Numbered from the stretch's first letter, positions 25,505-34,299 are shown. The stretch: 64,000 nt of DNA from Raineyella sp. W15-4 (GCF_033170155.1 NZ_CP137079.1:1-64000), one strand, 5' to 3'. Notes: generated by a model not told the origin, from the sequence alone. Translations and numbers: made by a program.

Positions 25505-25537
25505 TCGGGGTGAACGACCGGGGAACAGCGAGGAACC
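25505..25537 (-). promoter_or_regulatory. candidate PHO box upstream of the nucleotidase
   Basis: Adjacent 11-nt units on the minus strand, GTTCACCCCGA (25505-25515) and GTTCCCCGGTC (25516-25526), with a third, one base out of phase, GGTTCCTCGCT (25527-25537). They match the actinobacterial PhoP direct-repeat form GTTCACC at 11-nt period and lie 73 bp before the start. Confidence 0.5.
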
Positions 25538-25630
25538 GCAGGGGAGCCCGGCGGTCACGGATGGATACCGGTGCCGGGGCGATATCAGGCACATTCGCAG
25601 AGGTACACCACGGCTGGACAAGGGAGGCAC

Positions 25631-25665
25631 CGACGGCGGCACTCCGGGGAGGAGTACCGCCGTCG
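25631..25665 (-). terminator. terminator-like hairpin after the AGPS-like gene
   Basis: CGACGGCGG (25631-25639) pairs with CCGCCGTCG (25657-25665), then ACTCC/GGAGT inside after one mismatch, loop GGGGA. It lies 30 nt past the stop of the minus-strand oxidase gene. No U-tract. Confidence 0.6.
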
Positions 25666-25694
25666 GACCGAGATCGATGGACCCGCCAGCCGGA

Positions 25695-27434
25695 TCAGTC
25701 GACCGGCGTGCCGGGCACTCCGCCGGGCAGCGGGGCGTCGTACGAGTGCACGGCCACCCCCGGCTTGCCGTCGTGGAGGATCTTGCCGGGGTTGAAGTGG
25801 TGACCCGGGTCGGCACCGTCCAGCAGCACCCGCTGCAGGTGCGTGCCGGCGGGGGAGATGTCCTCGGCCAGCCAGGGGGAGTGCTCGCTGCCCACCCCGT
25901 GGTGGTGGGAGACCGTCGCCCCGGTGTCCATGAAGTTCTGCTGGATGGCGCGCTTCACCAGGTCGTAGTTCCGGTACGTGCTGTCCGGGTCGGAGTCGGG
26001 GATGGCGAAGGTGAAGTACAGGCAGGCGCCGCTGTGGTAGGAGTGCGCGAAGTGGCACATCACGAAGCCCTGCGTCTGAGCCTTCTGGAACGCCTGGGTG
26101 ACCGCCTCGATGGTGGTGTCGTAGAGGTTCTGCAGGTTCGACCACGGGGTGGTGGTCTCCGACACGTCGGCCGTCGCACCCCGGTCCAGCAGGAAGTCGC
26201 GGATGTAGGGCACCTGGAACTTCTTCGAGTCGTAGACCGCGCCCACCCCGGTGCCGACGACGATGCCGCCGTGCGCCTTGACGATCTCCTTGACGATGGC
26301 CTGGTTCTGCTTCACGTAGCGGCGCCCGCCCTCGAACCCGACGTACGACAGGCAGATCTGGTCGGTGTCCCAGCCGCGGCGCTTCAGGTAGCCGAACAGG
26401 CCGTTCATGACGATCTTCTGCACCCCCCGCTGCGCTTTCTGGGTGGCGAAGGAGAACTGCGTCTCCGGCGCGTCGGAGACCCGGGACACCGTGACGTGCG
26501 CGTCGGAGTCGTCGATCGCCTTCATCGCCCGCAGCCCGGAGCTGAAGTCCGGGAAGAAGTAGCCGACGATCTCACGCACCTCCGGCACCCGGTGGACGTT
26601 CACCCAGGCCTCGGTGATGATGCCCAGCCGACCCTCCGAGCCGAGGATCATCTCCCGCACGCTCGGGCCCGAAGACGTCGACGGCAGCGGCCGCAGCGCC
26701 AGCACCTCGCCCTGACGGACCGCACGCAGGCCCTTGACGATGTCGGCGATGTCGCCGTACTTGTCGGACTGCATGCCGGTCGAACGGGTGGCGATCCAGC
26801 CGCCGAGGGTGGAGTGGGTGAAGGAGTCGGGGAAGTGGCCCATCGTCCAGCCGCGCCGGCCGAGCTGCTCCTCGATCTGCGGGCCGAGCGCGCCGGCCTG
26901 GATCCGGGCCAGCCCGGACTCGTCGTCGATCTCCAGGACCTTCGTCATCCGGCCGAGGTCGACCGACACGACCGTACGCCGCTCGGTCGGCTCCGGCTCC
27001 AGGGCGCCGACGATGTTGGAACCGCCACCGAACGGGATCAGCACGGCATCGGCTTCGACACAGGTGTCGACGACCCGCTGCACCTGCGCCTCGTCGGCCG
27101 GGTAGACGACCACGTCGACGACCCGGCGCAGGTCGCCGCGGCGGATCCGGATCAGGTCGCGGACGCCCTTGCCGAAGGTGTGCACGATCCGGTCGAGGTC
27201 GTCCTCGAGGAGGAACCGCTCACCGACGATGCCGAGCAGCCGGTCGTGCAGGTCCGCCGCGATCACCGGCGCCGGCACGTCGAGGTCCTCGAACTTCGGC
27301 GGGGTGCCCGGTTCGGAGATGTCCAGACCGATCTGCTTCCTCACGAAGGGCGCGAAGTTCGGCTTCCCCTCGGGGCTGAAGCCGATCCCCTCGACACCCC
27401 ATCCCCACCACTTCTGGTGCTTGACGCCGGTCAT
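25695..27434 (-). CDS. FAD-binding oxidase, alkyldihydroxyacetonephosphate synthase (AGPS) family
   Basis: 579 residues. The FAD-binding VAO-type domain has PFGGGSNIVGAL and HFPDSFTHSTLGGWIATRS with TGMQSDKYGDI, which match AGPS closely. The active-site histidine cluster SHHHGVG and the GACLYFTFA strand are also those of AGPS. AGPS replaces the acyl chain of acyl-DHAP by a fatty alcohol, the committed step of ether-lipid synthesis. Its start overlaps the stop of the upstream acyltransferase gene (4 bp), so the two are co-translated. Together with the neighbouring SDR this could be an ether-lipid or related glycerolipid pathway. Some bacterial family members oxidise other substrates, so the exact reaction is open. 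Confidence 0.88.
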   Translation of the reverse strand: MTGVKHQKWWGWGVEGIGFSPEGKPNFAPFVRKQIGLDISEPGTPPKFEDLDVPAPVIAADLHDRLLGIVGERFLLEDDLDRIVHTFGKGVRDLIRIRRGDLRRVVDVVVYPADEAQVQRVVDTCVEADAVLIPFGGGSNIVGALEPEPTERRTVVSVDLGRMTKVLEIDDESGLARIQAGALGPQIEEQLGRRGWTMGHFPDSFTHSTLGGWIATRSTGMQSDKYGDIADIVKGLRAVRQGEVLALRPLPSTSSGPSVREMILGSEGRLGIITEAWVNVHRVPEVREIVGYFFPDFSSGLRAMKAIDDSDAHVTVSRVSDAPETQFSFATQKAQRGVQKIVMNGLFGYLKRRGWDTDQICLSYVGFEGGRRYVKQNQAIVKEIVKAHGGIVVGTGVGAVYDSKKFQVPYIRDFLLDRGATADVSETTTPWSNLQNLYDTTIEAVTQAFQKAQTQGFVMCHFAHSYHSGACLYFTFAIPDSDPDSTYRNYDLVKRAIQQNFMDTGATVSHHHGVGSEHSPWLAEDISPAGTHLQRVLLDGADPGHHFNPGKILHDGKPGVAVHSYDAPLPGGVPGTPVD

Positions 27435-28309
27435 TGGTTGTCCTTCCGCTCACGGTCACGCGTGGCCGGGCGGTCCGCCCCTGCGTGCTTGCTGTCATGC
27501 CCTGCGGTCCGCTCGTGCTCGACGGTCCGCTCGTCCTCGGCGGCCTGTCCGACCGCCTTCTGCTGTTCGGTCTCGACCGCTTTCTGCTGCTTCAGCCGTT
27601 CGGCCTCGGCGGCATAGTCCGCCATGGTGGGGAACCCGGTGGCGAGCGCCATCGAGTCGTGCATCCGGAGCACCTGGTCGTGCATCCGGTCGGCGAACTT
27701 GCGCGCCGTCTCGCCCTTCTCGGCCCACATCGGCCGGCCGAGCACGATGTGCACGTCGGGTCGTCCCGATTTGGGTAGTGCCGAGTCGGTCGGCATCGCC
27801 AGGTGGGCGCCGACCAAGGCGATCGGGATCGCCGGCACGTTGCGGGAGATGCACAGGGCGGCCGGGCCGGGCTTGAAGGCGGCCATCGCCCCGCTCCGGG
27901 AGCGGGTGCCCTCGGGGAAGAGCAGGATCGGTACGCCCTCGGTGAGCAGGTTGCCGGACAGGCCCCGGTGCTTGGACCGGCTGCCGCCGCGTTCGACCGG
28001 GAAGGCGTTCATGAACACCACCGGGGCGAAGGCCTTGGTGGGGCTGGTGAAGAAGTAGTCGGCGGCGGCGCCGGTGGCGAGGTAGCGGGTCAGCCGGGGC
28101 GGCAGCGCGCTCATCACCAGCGGGCCGTCCAGGTGACTGGAATGGTTGGCCACCGCGATGTAGGGGCCGGACATCCCGGCCAGGTTGCGCTTGCCGTGCA
28201 CATGGACGTTCAGCAGGCTCCAGAACAGCGGTTTCATGAAGCCCCGCTGCGCGAGGAAACGGGCCATCGCCCAGCTGGCCGAGGTATAGCGGCGATGTCC
28301 GGTGCTCAC
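27431..28309 (-). CDS. 1-acylglycerol-3-phosphate acyltransferase-like protein (PlsC family)
   Basis: 292 residues. The acyltransferase HX4D motif is NHSSHLD (about residue 55) and the substrate motif is FPEGTRSRSG (about 130). GGSRSKHRGLSGNLLTEGVPILL lies between them as in PlsC. A long charged C-terminal tail (about 225-292; Gln, Lys, Glu, Arg rich, probably helical) is unusual and may be a membrane or protein contact. Start GTG with AAGGTG upstream. It overlaps the AGPS-like gene by 4 bp and would acylate a lysophospholipid or an alkyl- or acyl-glycerol phosphate. Confidence 0.88.
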   Translation of the reverse strand: MSTGHRRYTSASWAMARFLAQRGFMKPLFWSLLNVHVHGKRNLAGMSGPYIAVANHSSHLDGPLVMSALPPRLTRYLATGAAADYFFTSPTKAFAPVVFMNAFPVERGGSRSKHRGLSGNLLTEGVPILLFPEGTRSRSGAMAAFKPGPAALCISRNVPAIPIALVGAHLAMPTDSALPKSGRPDVHIVLGRPMWAEKGETARKFADRMHDQVLRMHDSMALATGFPTMADYAAEAERLKQQKAVETEQQKAVGQAAEDERTVEHERTAGHDSKHAGADRPATRDRERKDNQ

Positions 28310-28366
28310 TGCATCACCTTAAGACCCGCATCCGTGGTCGCCGACCACCGGCCGGTGGCGGGCACC

Positions 28367-29152
28367 TCAGCGGACATCGGAGCCCTTGGCCCGGGAGCTG
28401 ACCAGCTTGCCCGAGAGCCACCGGATGGCGCCCCGCGGGGCGATCCGGGCCAGCCCGACGGCGACCTTCCACTGCGGCGTCGGCACGCAGATCACCCGGC
28501 CCTTCCGGACCGCGTCCAGGGCCTCGCGGACCGCTGCGTCGGCGTCGATCCAGACGATGGACGGCAGCTTGGAGGAGTCGATCTCCGCCCGCTGGTGGAA
28601 CTCGGTGTGCACCCAGCCCGGGCAGAACGCGGTGACGTGGACCCGGCTGCCGTGCAGCTGGGTGGCCAGCGCCTCGGTGTAGATCAGCACCCAGGCCTTG
28701 ACCGCGGAGTAGTTGCCGGTGGTGATGAACGCGGCGGACGAGGAGGTGTTGACGATCCCCCCGCCGCCGCGCCGGAGCATGGACCGGGCGGCTGCCCCGC
28801 CGAGCAGGTAGACCGCCCGGATCATCACGTCGAACGCCCGCTCGTCGCTCTCGGTGTCGGAGGTGAGCAGGTCGGCGTGCAGCCCGAAGCCGGCGTTGTT
28901 GATGAAGGTGGTGATCGGGTCGACGGAGGACTCCAGCCGGGCGACGACGCTGTTCACCTGGGTCCGATCCGCCAGGTCCGCCTGCAGCACCTCCACCCGC
29001 ACCCCGTACGTGGCGCGCAGCCGGGCCGCCTCCTCCTCCAGCCGGACGTGGTCCCTCGCGACCAGCACCAGGTCGTCACCCCGCTCGGCGAGCACCCGCG
29101 CGTACGCGGCCCCGATGCCCGAGGTCCCCCCGGTGATCAGCGCAGTTCCCAT
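28367..29152 (-). CDS. short-chain dehydrogenase (DltE/SDR type)
   Basis: 261 residues. NADP-binding GGTSGIG (about 7-13), NNAG, catalytic Ser in NTSSSAAF and YSAVK (Tyr/Lys). The first 11 codons of a longer reading are discarded because the ATG at 29152 sits 7 nt after a -10 hexamer. It lies 57 bp before the acyltransferase on the same strand. A reductase acting on a keto intermediate such as acyl- or alkyl-DHAP would complete the neighbouring lipid pathway, but the sequence does not prove that. Confidence 0.85.
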   Translation of the reverse strand: MGTALITGGTSGIGAAYARVLAERGDDLVLVARDHVRLEEEAARLRATYGVRVEVLQADLADRTQVNSVVARLESSVDPITTFINNAGFGLHADLLTSDTESDERAFDVMIRAVYLLGGAAARSMLRRGGGGIVNTSSSAAFITTGNYSAVKAWVLIYTEALATQLHGSRVHVTAFCPGWVHTEFHQRAEIDSSKLPSIVWIDADAAVREALDAVRKGRVICVPTPQWKVAVGLARIAPRGAIRWLSGKLVSSRAKGSDVR

Positions 29153-29159
29153 GGTCGGC

Positions 29160-29165
29160 AGCCTA
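29160..29165 (-). promoter_or_regulatory. -10 element, leaderless start of the SDR gene
   Basis: TAGGCT on the minus strand, 7 nt (GCCGACC) before the ATG at 29152. It probably drives the SDR-acyltransferase-oxidase series. Confidence 0.55.
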
Positions 29166-29171
29166 TCGGGG

Positions 29172-29975
29172 TCAGAGGTGGTCACGCAGCCACGCGATGT
29201 CCGCCCGGCGCTCGTCGATGCCGCCGGGTGTCTCCAGGATCGCCGGGACGCCGGCGTCGCGGACCAGCGCGACCAGTTCGCCGGCGTCGATCAGGCCCTC
29301 GCCGAGGTTGGCGTGCCGGTCCGCACCGGAGCCGGCCTCGCCGCGGGAGTCGTTGAGGTGCACCAAGTCGATCCGGCCGGTGATGGCGCGGACGTCCTCG
29401 ACCACGGTGGTCAGGTCCAGCCCGGCGGCGAAGGCGTGGCAGGTGTCGAGGCAGAACCCGACCTGCTCGGCGCCGTCCGCGGCTGCGATCGCCGTCCACA
29501 GCTCGGCCAGGGAGTCCAGCTGGCGGGCCATCGCGTGGGAGCCGCCGGCGGTGTTCTCGATCAGCAGCGGCACCGCGATCTCGGCCCCCTCGACGGCCTT
29601 GTACCAGTTCTCGAAGCCCTGTCCCGGCTCGTCGTCGGCGGTGACGTGGCCGCCGTGGACGATCACTCCGGCGGCACCGATCTCCGCGGCGGCGTGCAGG
29701 GTCTGGTTGAGCAGCTTGCGCGACGGGATCCGGATCCGGTTGTTGGTGGAGGCGACGTTGATGACGTACGGCGCGTGGACGTACGCGGTGATGCCGGTCT
29801 CGCCGAGCGCCTCACGGAACGCGAGGGGCCCGCCCTCGAAATCCAGCACCGGCTTTTTCCAGCCCTGGGGGTCGCCGATGAAGATCTGGACCGCGTGGAT
29901 CCCGACGGCTCGCGCCTCGTCCAGGGACGTGGCGGCGTCGACATGGGCGCCGACCGACACGGGGAGTTCAGCCAT
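29172..29975 (-). CDS. nfo: endonuclease IV-type AP endonuclease
   Basis: 267 residues, slightly short for the family. The TIM-barrel metal ligands of endonuclease IV are recognisable: VGAHVD, VHGGH, LLIENTAGG, CLDTCHAFAAG, and HLNDSRGEAGSGADRHANLGEG. It cuts DNA at abasic sites in base-excision repair using zinc. It begins with a leaderless ATG and is 19 bp upstream of the SDR start, so transcription could run on into the lipid genes. Confidence 0.9.
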   Translation of the reverse strand: MAELPVSVGAHVDAATSLDEARAVGIHAVQIFIGDPQGWKKPVLDFEGGPLAFREALGETGITAYVHAPYVINVASTNNRIRIPSRKLLNQTLHAAAEIGAAGVIVHGGHVTADDEPGQGFENWYKAVEGAEIAVPLLIENTAGGSHAMARQLDSLAELWTAIAAADGAEQVGFCLDTCHAFAAGLDLTTVVEDVRAITGRIDLVHLNDSRGEAGSGADRHANLGEGLIDAGELVALVRDAGVPAILETPGGIDERRADIAWLRDHL

Positions 29976-29981
29976 GGTGCG

Positions 29982-29987
29982 ACCCTA
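29982..29987 (-). promoter_or_regulatory. -10 element, leaderless start of the endonuclease IV gene
   Basis: TAGGGT on the minus strand, 6 nt (CGCACC) before the ATG at 29975. It is divergent from the aldo/keto reductase promoter at 30036. Confidence 0.55.
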
Positions 29988-30035
29988 GCCCGGCCCGAGG
30001 CCGGGAGTTCAGCGGACGCCGTGGGACGGGACGAG

Positions 30036-30041
30036 CACAAT
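30036..30041 (+). promoter_or_regulatory. -10 element, leaderless start of the aldo/keto reductase
   Basis: CACAAT, 7 nt (GGGCGCC) before the ATG at 30049. Confidence 0.55.
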
Positions 30042-30048
30042 GGGCGCC

Positions 30049-31107
30049 ATGATGCTCTCCGGAACCCCGTACGTCGCCGCCGAGGACCGCTATGACCCCG
30101 ATCGGCCGGGCGCCATGGTCTACCGGCGGGTCGGGAAGTGGGGGCTGAAGCTGCCCGTGCTGTCCCTCGGTCTGTGGCACAACTTCGGTGATCTGCACCT
30201 GCTCGGTCACCAGCGGGAGATCCTGCACCGGGCGTTCGACGCCGGCATCACCCACTTCGACCTGGCCAACAACTACGGCCCGCCGTACGGTGCCGCGGAG
30301 ATCAACTTCGGCCAGTTCCTGCGCACCGACCTCAGGCCCTACCGCGACGAACTGGTCATCTCCACCAAGGCCGGCTGGGACATGTGGCCCGGCCCGTACG
30401 GTCAGGGTGGCGGCTCCCGCAAGTACGTGCTGGCCTCGCTCGATCAGTCGCTGGAGCGGCTGGGGCTGGACTACGTGGACATCTTCTACAGCCACCGGTA
30501 CGACCCGGAGACCCCGATCGAGGAGACCATGATGGCCCTCGACCAAGCGGTCCGCTCCGGCCGGGCACTCTACGTCGGGATCTCCTCCTACTCCCCGGAG
30601 AAGACCGCGGAGGCCGCCCGGATCGCCGCCGACCTCGGCACCCCGCTGCTGATCCACCAGCCGTCGTACAACCTGTTCAACCGGTGGATCGAGGGCGGCC
30701 TGTTGGACGAACTGGAGCGCCAGGGGATGGGCTGCATCGCCTTCACCGCGCTCGGCCAGGGGCTGCTGACCGACCGCTACCTGCACGGCATCCCAGCGGA
30801 CTCCCGGGCCGCACTGCACTCCTCGTTCGACACCCACTGGCTCAACGAGCGGACCCTCGACCGGGTCCGCGGCCTGAACGAGATCGCCCGCGACCGCGGC
30901 CAGAGCCTGGCCCAGATGGCGCTGGCCTGGGTGCTCCGCGATCCGCGGATGTCCTCCACCCTGATCGGCGCCTCCAGCGTCGGCCAGCTCGAGGACAACC
31001 TCGGCGCACTGGCCCACCTCGACTTCACCGCGGAGGAGCTGACCGCGATCGACGCGTACGCCGTCGACTCCGGGATCAACCTCTGGGCCGAACAGACCGC
31101 GGAGTGA
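30049..31107 (+). CDS. aldo/keto reductase, L-glyceraldehyde 3-phosphate reductase (YghZ) group
   Basis: 352 residues. It follows the E. coli YghZ pattern almost throughout: LPVLSLGLWHNFGD, GITHFDLANNYGPPYG (catalytic Asp and Tyr), STKAGWDMWPGPYG, YVDIFYSHRYDPETP (catalytic His), and LIHQPSYNLFNRWIE. These NADPH enzymes reduce toxic aldehydes including L-glyceraldehyde 3-phosphate and methylglyoxal. The stop overlaps the GTG of the acyl-CoA ligase (GTGA). Confidence 0.92.
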   Translation: MMLSGTPYVAAEDRYDPDRPGAMVYRRVGKWGLKLPVLSLGLWHNFGDLHLLGHQREILHRAFDAGITHFDLANNYGPPYGAAEINFGQFLRTDLRPYRDELVISTKAGWDMWPGPYGQGGGSRKYVLASLDQSLERLGLDYVDIFYSHRYDPETPIEETMMALDQAVRSGRALYVGISSYSPEKTAEAARIAADLGTPLLIHQPSYNLFNRWIEGGLLDELERQGMGCIAFTALGQGLLTDRYLHGIPADSRAALHSSFDTHWLNERTLDRVRGLNEIARDRGQSLAQMALAWVLRDPRMSSTLIGASSVGQLEDNLGALAHLDFTAEELTAIDAYAVDSGINLWAEQTAE

Positions 31108-32996
31108 TCCCGGTGCCACACTCGATCCCCGACCTGCTGCTCGCCGCCGTCGCCGCGTATCCGACCCGGACCGCCACCCGGGCCTGGGTGGACGACGCCT
31201 GGGTGACGATGACCCACACCGAACTGGCCGCCGCGGTGGAGGCCACCGCCTCTCGGCTGGTGGCCGACGGGATCGCGGTCGGGGACCGGGTGGCGATCTT
31301 CGCCCCGAACTCCCCGATGTGGACGATCGTCGACCTCGCCGTCCAGTCGGTCGGGGCGGTCGTGGTGCCGATCTACCAGACCTCCACCGCCGGGCAGGCC
31401 CGGGCGATCCTCGCCGGGTCCGGCGCCCGCTGGGTGTTCTGCGGATCTTTCCTGGAGACCGACCGGATCGCCGAGGTCCGCGACGGCCTGCCCGATCTCG
31501 ACCGGGTGGTGGTGATGGACGACGAGGACCTGGCCGAGGCACCCGTCCCGGAGGCGTACGCCGAGGTCCACCGGCGCCGGGCGGCGGTCCGGCCCGAGGA
31601 CCTGGCGACGATCATCTACACCTCCGGCACCACCGGCACCCCCAAGGGGGTGATGCTCACCCACGGGGCGTTCCTGGCCGAGATCGCCGTGGTCCAGGGC
31701 ACCTTCCGGCTCGTCCCCGAGGACAGCAGCTTGTGTTTCCTGCCGCTGGCGCACGCGCTGGAGCGGGCCTGGACGTTCTGCGTGCTGGCCGCCGGGGCAT
31801 CCAACACCTATGTCACCGACACCCGGACCCTGCCGGTGATGATGCCCCGGGCCCGCACCTCGCTGATGGTGATGGTGCCGATGGTCTACGAGCGGGTGCT
31901 GAGCACCGTACGTGACCAGGCGTCCTCGCCGCTGAAGCGCCGGATCCTCGACTGGTCCGTCGCCACCGGCCTGGCCGCCCAGCGGGCCGGACGCGACGGA
32001 CTGCGGGCCGACCCGCTGCTGCGCGGCCGGCTCGCCCTGGCCGACCGGCTGGTGCTGGCCAAGGTGCGCCACGCCCTCGGCGGGCAGAAGAAGCTGATGG
32101 TCGCCGGCGGCGCGCCGCTGCGTCAGGAGGTCGAGGAGTTCTTCTGGGCCTGCGGGATGTTGATCACCACCGGCTACGGGATGACCGAGGCGGCCCCGCT
32201 GATGTCGTACAACGCGCCCGGGCAGGTGCGCTTCGGGTCGGTCGGCCGGCCGATGCCCGGCTCGCAGGTGCGGATCGTGCCAGTGCCCGGCGTCGCGCAC
32301 GGTGACCTGGCGGCGGGTGACGGCGAGATCCAGTACCGGGGGCCGAACGTGATGGCCGGCTACTGGAACGACCCGGCGGCCACCGCCGAGGCCTTCGACG
32401 ACGGCTGGCTGCGGACCGGTGACATCGGCCACTTCGACGTGGACGGCTATCTGGTCATCACCGACCGGCTGAAGGACCTGATCGTGACCCGGCAGGGCAA
32501 GAACATCGCCCCCGGACCGATCGAGGAGGAACTGGGCGCCGACCCGTTCATCGCCCACGCCGTGCTGGTCGGGGATGACCGGCCGTGCGTGACGGTGCTG
32601 ATCTCTCCCGACGTCGGCGAGCTGGAGGCGTGGGCGGAGGCGCACGCCGTCGCGTACGAGTCGCTGGAGGACCTGGTGGCGCACCCCGACGTGCTCGCCG
32701 AGCTGCGTCGGCGGGTGGAGAAGGTATCCGCCCGGTTGCCGCACCAGGAGAAGATCCGCGACCTGCGGGTGATCTTCGACGAGTTCACCATGGAGAACGG
32801 GCTGCTCACCCCGACCCTGAAGGTGCGCCGGCGGGCGGTGGAGAAGCGTTTCGCGGCGGTGGTCGACGAGATGTACGAGCGGATCGCCGCCGCCCGGCAG
32901 GCGGCCAAGGAGGCCGCCGAGCACGCCCGGGAGGCCGCGGACCATGCTCGGGAGGTCGCCGACCAAGCGCTGCACCGGCGGAACGGGGACCATTGA
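31104..32996 (+). CDS. long-chain fatty acid-CoA ligase (FadD type)
   Basis: 630 residues from a GTG overlapping the reductase stop; a GTG at 31113 is an alternative. The AMP-binding P-loop is IIYTSGTTGTPKGVMLTH (about 172), followed by the family's TTGYGMTEAAPLMS, DGWLRTGDIG and DRLKDLIVTRQGKNIAPGPIE motifs with the expected adenylate-forming Lys region. It activates fatty acids to acyl-CoA, which could supply the acyltransferase encoded 3-4 kb away on the other strand. The tail (about 590-625) is a charged Ala/Glu/His-rich helix with a repeated EAAEHAREAADHAREVAD pattern. Confidence 0.93.
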   Translation: MIPVPHSIPDLLLAAVAAYPTRTATRAWVDDAWVTMTHTELAAAVEATASRLVADGIAVGDRVAIFAPNSPMWTIVDLAVQSVGAVVVPIYQTSTAGQARAILAGSGARWVFCGSFLETDRIAEVRDGLPDLDRVVVMDDEDLAEAPVPEAYAEVHRRRAAVRPEDLATIIYTSGTTGTPKGVMLTHGAFLAEIAVVQGTFRLVPEDSSLCFLPLAHALERAWTFCVLAAGASNTYVTDTRTLPVMMPRARTSLMVMVPMVYERVLSTVRDQASSPLKRRILDWSVATGLAAQRAGRDGLRADPLLRGRLALADRLVLAKVRHALGGQKKLMVAGGAPLRQEVEEFFWACGMLITTGYGMTEAAPLMSYNAPGQVRFGSVGRPMPGSQVRIVPVPGVAHGDLAAGDGEIQYRGPNVMAGYWNDPAATAEAFDDGWLRTGDIGHFDVDGYLVITDRLKDLIVTRQGKNIAPGPIEEELGADPFIAHAVLVGDDRPCVTVLISPDVGELEAWAEAHAVAYESLEDLVAHPDVLAELRRRVEKVSARLPHQEKIRDLRVIFDEFTMENGLLTPTLKVRRRAVEKRFAAVVDEMYERIAAARQAAKEAAEHAREAADHAREVADQALHRRNGDH

Positions 32997-33110
32997 CACC
33001 GGTTCCCGGACTGTTGCCGAGGGTCGCCGGCCACTGTGCCGTCGCACCGGTATCGAGGGCGTCCGTCGCCGACACCGGTGCGAGGCGTTCCGGGGACTAC
33101 TGGCCGGGGA

Positions 33111-33515
33111 CTACTGGGGAGAACCGGCCGGGGCCGCCGGAGCTGCCCCGGCGCCCTTCGGGTTCGGGCCGTACTGGTTGTCGCCGGGCTGGGAGTCCTG
33201 GATGTAGAACAAGAAGATCAGGATCAGGGTGCCGATGAACGGGATCAGGTTGAGCAGGATCCACCAGCCCGACCGGTTCACGTCGTGGAGCCGGCGGAAG
33301 ACCACGGCCAGACCGGGCAGCAGGACGGCCAGGTTGACCAACCCGGTGATCGGGGTGGCGGTGCTGTTGCGGAAGAGGATGTTGTCGAGGATGCCGGCGA
33401 CGATGCCGATCAGCACGACGAACAGCACCCAGTACCAGAACTCGGACCGGGTGGCCCGGCCGGTGAAGTCGACGTACTTGCGGAAACAGATCTGAATCGC
33501 TTCGGAGAAGCCCAT
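33111..33515 (-). CDS. DUF805 membrane protein (copy 1)
   Basis: 134 residues with three or four membrane helices. The DUF805 signature FTGRATRSEFWYWVLF starts the domain, and VVFRRLHDVNRSGWW marks the conserved cytoplasmic loop. The tail is Pro/Ala/Gly rich. AGGAGCAACC precedes the ATG. The function of DUF805 proteins is not established. A paralogue is encoded next to it on the same strand. Confidence 0.9.
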   Translation of the reverse strand: MGFSEAIQICFRKYVDFTGRATRSEFWYWVLFVVLIGIVAGILDNILFRNSTATPITGLVNLAVLLPGLAVVFRRLHDVNRSGWWILLNLIPFIGTLILIFLFYIQDSQPGDNQYGPNPKGAGAAPAAPAGSPQ

Positions 33516-33668
33516 GGTTGCTCCTGTCGGTGAGGGACCGGTGTGAGCCCGGTCTCATTCACCACGGTACGGCGCGGGGAGGTCGAGCGGCAGGGTCTCG
33601 GTCGGTGGATCTGGCCTGGCCTGGCCGGGAGGGGAATTTCGCCGCGGCCGGCGCGGACCCACGAACGG

Positions 33669-33704
33669 CACGACGGCCCGGGCTGAGCGCACCGGGCCGT
33701 CGTG
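33669..33704 (-). terminator. 13-bp hairpin after DUF805 copy 2
   Basis: CACGACGGCCCGG (33669-33681) and its exact complement (33692-33704), loop 10 nt, 20 nt past the stop of the minus-strand gene. A short TGTGTTG run follows on one side. Confidence 0.7.
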
Positions 33705-33723
33705 TGTTGCGATGTCGGGAAGA

Positions 33724-34131
33724 TCAGGCCTCCGGGGTGGCGACGGACTGGTCGTTGCCACCGGCGGCCGGGACGACAGGCTGCGGGCCGAAGCGGTTGT
33801 CACCCTGCTGGGACGGCTTGATCAGGTAGGCGAAGATCAGGATGAGGGCGCCGACCAGCGGGATCAGGCCGAGCAGCAGCCACCAGCCGGACTTGTCGAT
33901 GTCGTGCAGACGGCGAACCGCGACGCCGAGACCCGGCAGCAGCAGGGCGAGGGACACGATCCACGAGATCGGGCCGGAGCCGTTGAAACCGATCAGGTTG
34001 TCGATCCCGGCGGTGATGATGTCGACGATCACGACGGCGAGGACGAAGTACCAGTACTCGGTACGGCTGGCGCGGCCGTTGAATTCGGCGTACTTGAAGA
34101 AGGTGGACTTGATCGAATCGAGGAAGGCCAT
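33724..34131 (-). CDS. DUF805 membrane protein (copy 2)
   Basis: 135 residues, a paralogue of the next gene downstream. FNGRASRTEYWYFVLAVVIV, AVRRLHDIDKSGWWLLLGLIPLVGALILI and GDNRFGPQP align with copy 1. The ATG at 34131 follows AGGAGCAC; an upstream in-frame start would add 29 residues of unlikely composition. Tandem duplication of DUF805 genes is common, and their role is unknown. Confidence 0.9.
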   Translation of the reverse strand: MAFLDSIKSTFFKYAEFNGRASRTEYWYFVLAVVIVDIITAGIDNLIGFNGSGPISWIVSLALLLPGLGVAVRRLHDIDKSGWWLLLGLIPLVGALILIFAYLIKPSQQGDNRFGPQPVVPAAGGNDQSVATPEA

Positions 34132-34225
34132 GTGATGTGCTCCTGAGGTCCGGGCCGGCGGGGGGTGGCCGGCCTCGGGAGGAAGGTAGGGCAGCAGGGG
34201 GTCAAGTCCGGGTTCCACGGGGGGA

Positions 34226-34255
34226 TTGGTGTCGTCCCCGGCCGGCCGCTAGAAT
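34226..34255 (+). promoter_or_regulatory. promoter of the rpsF-ssb-rpsR-rplI operon
   Basis: -35 TTGGTG (34226-34231), 18-nt spacer, -10 TAGAAT (34250-34255). This places the transcript start near 34262 and leaves a leader of about 95 nt. Confidence 0.6.
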
Positions 34256-34299
34256 CACCCCTTGGTCCCCACTCCCCATGAGCAGGGACCGGCACACGC

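Noticed and set aside
31104-32996. Longer start for the acyl-CoA ligase (from 30384)
   Set aside because: The added residues are the aldo/keto reductase gene read in another frame.
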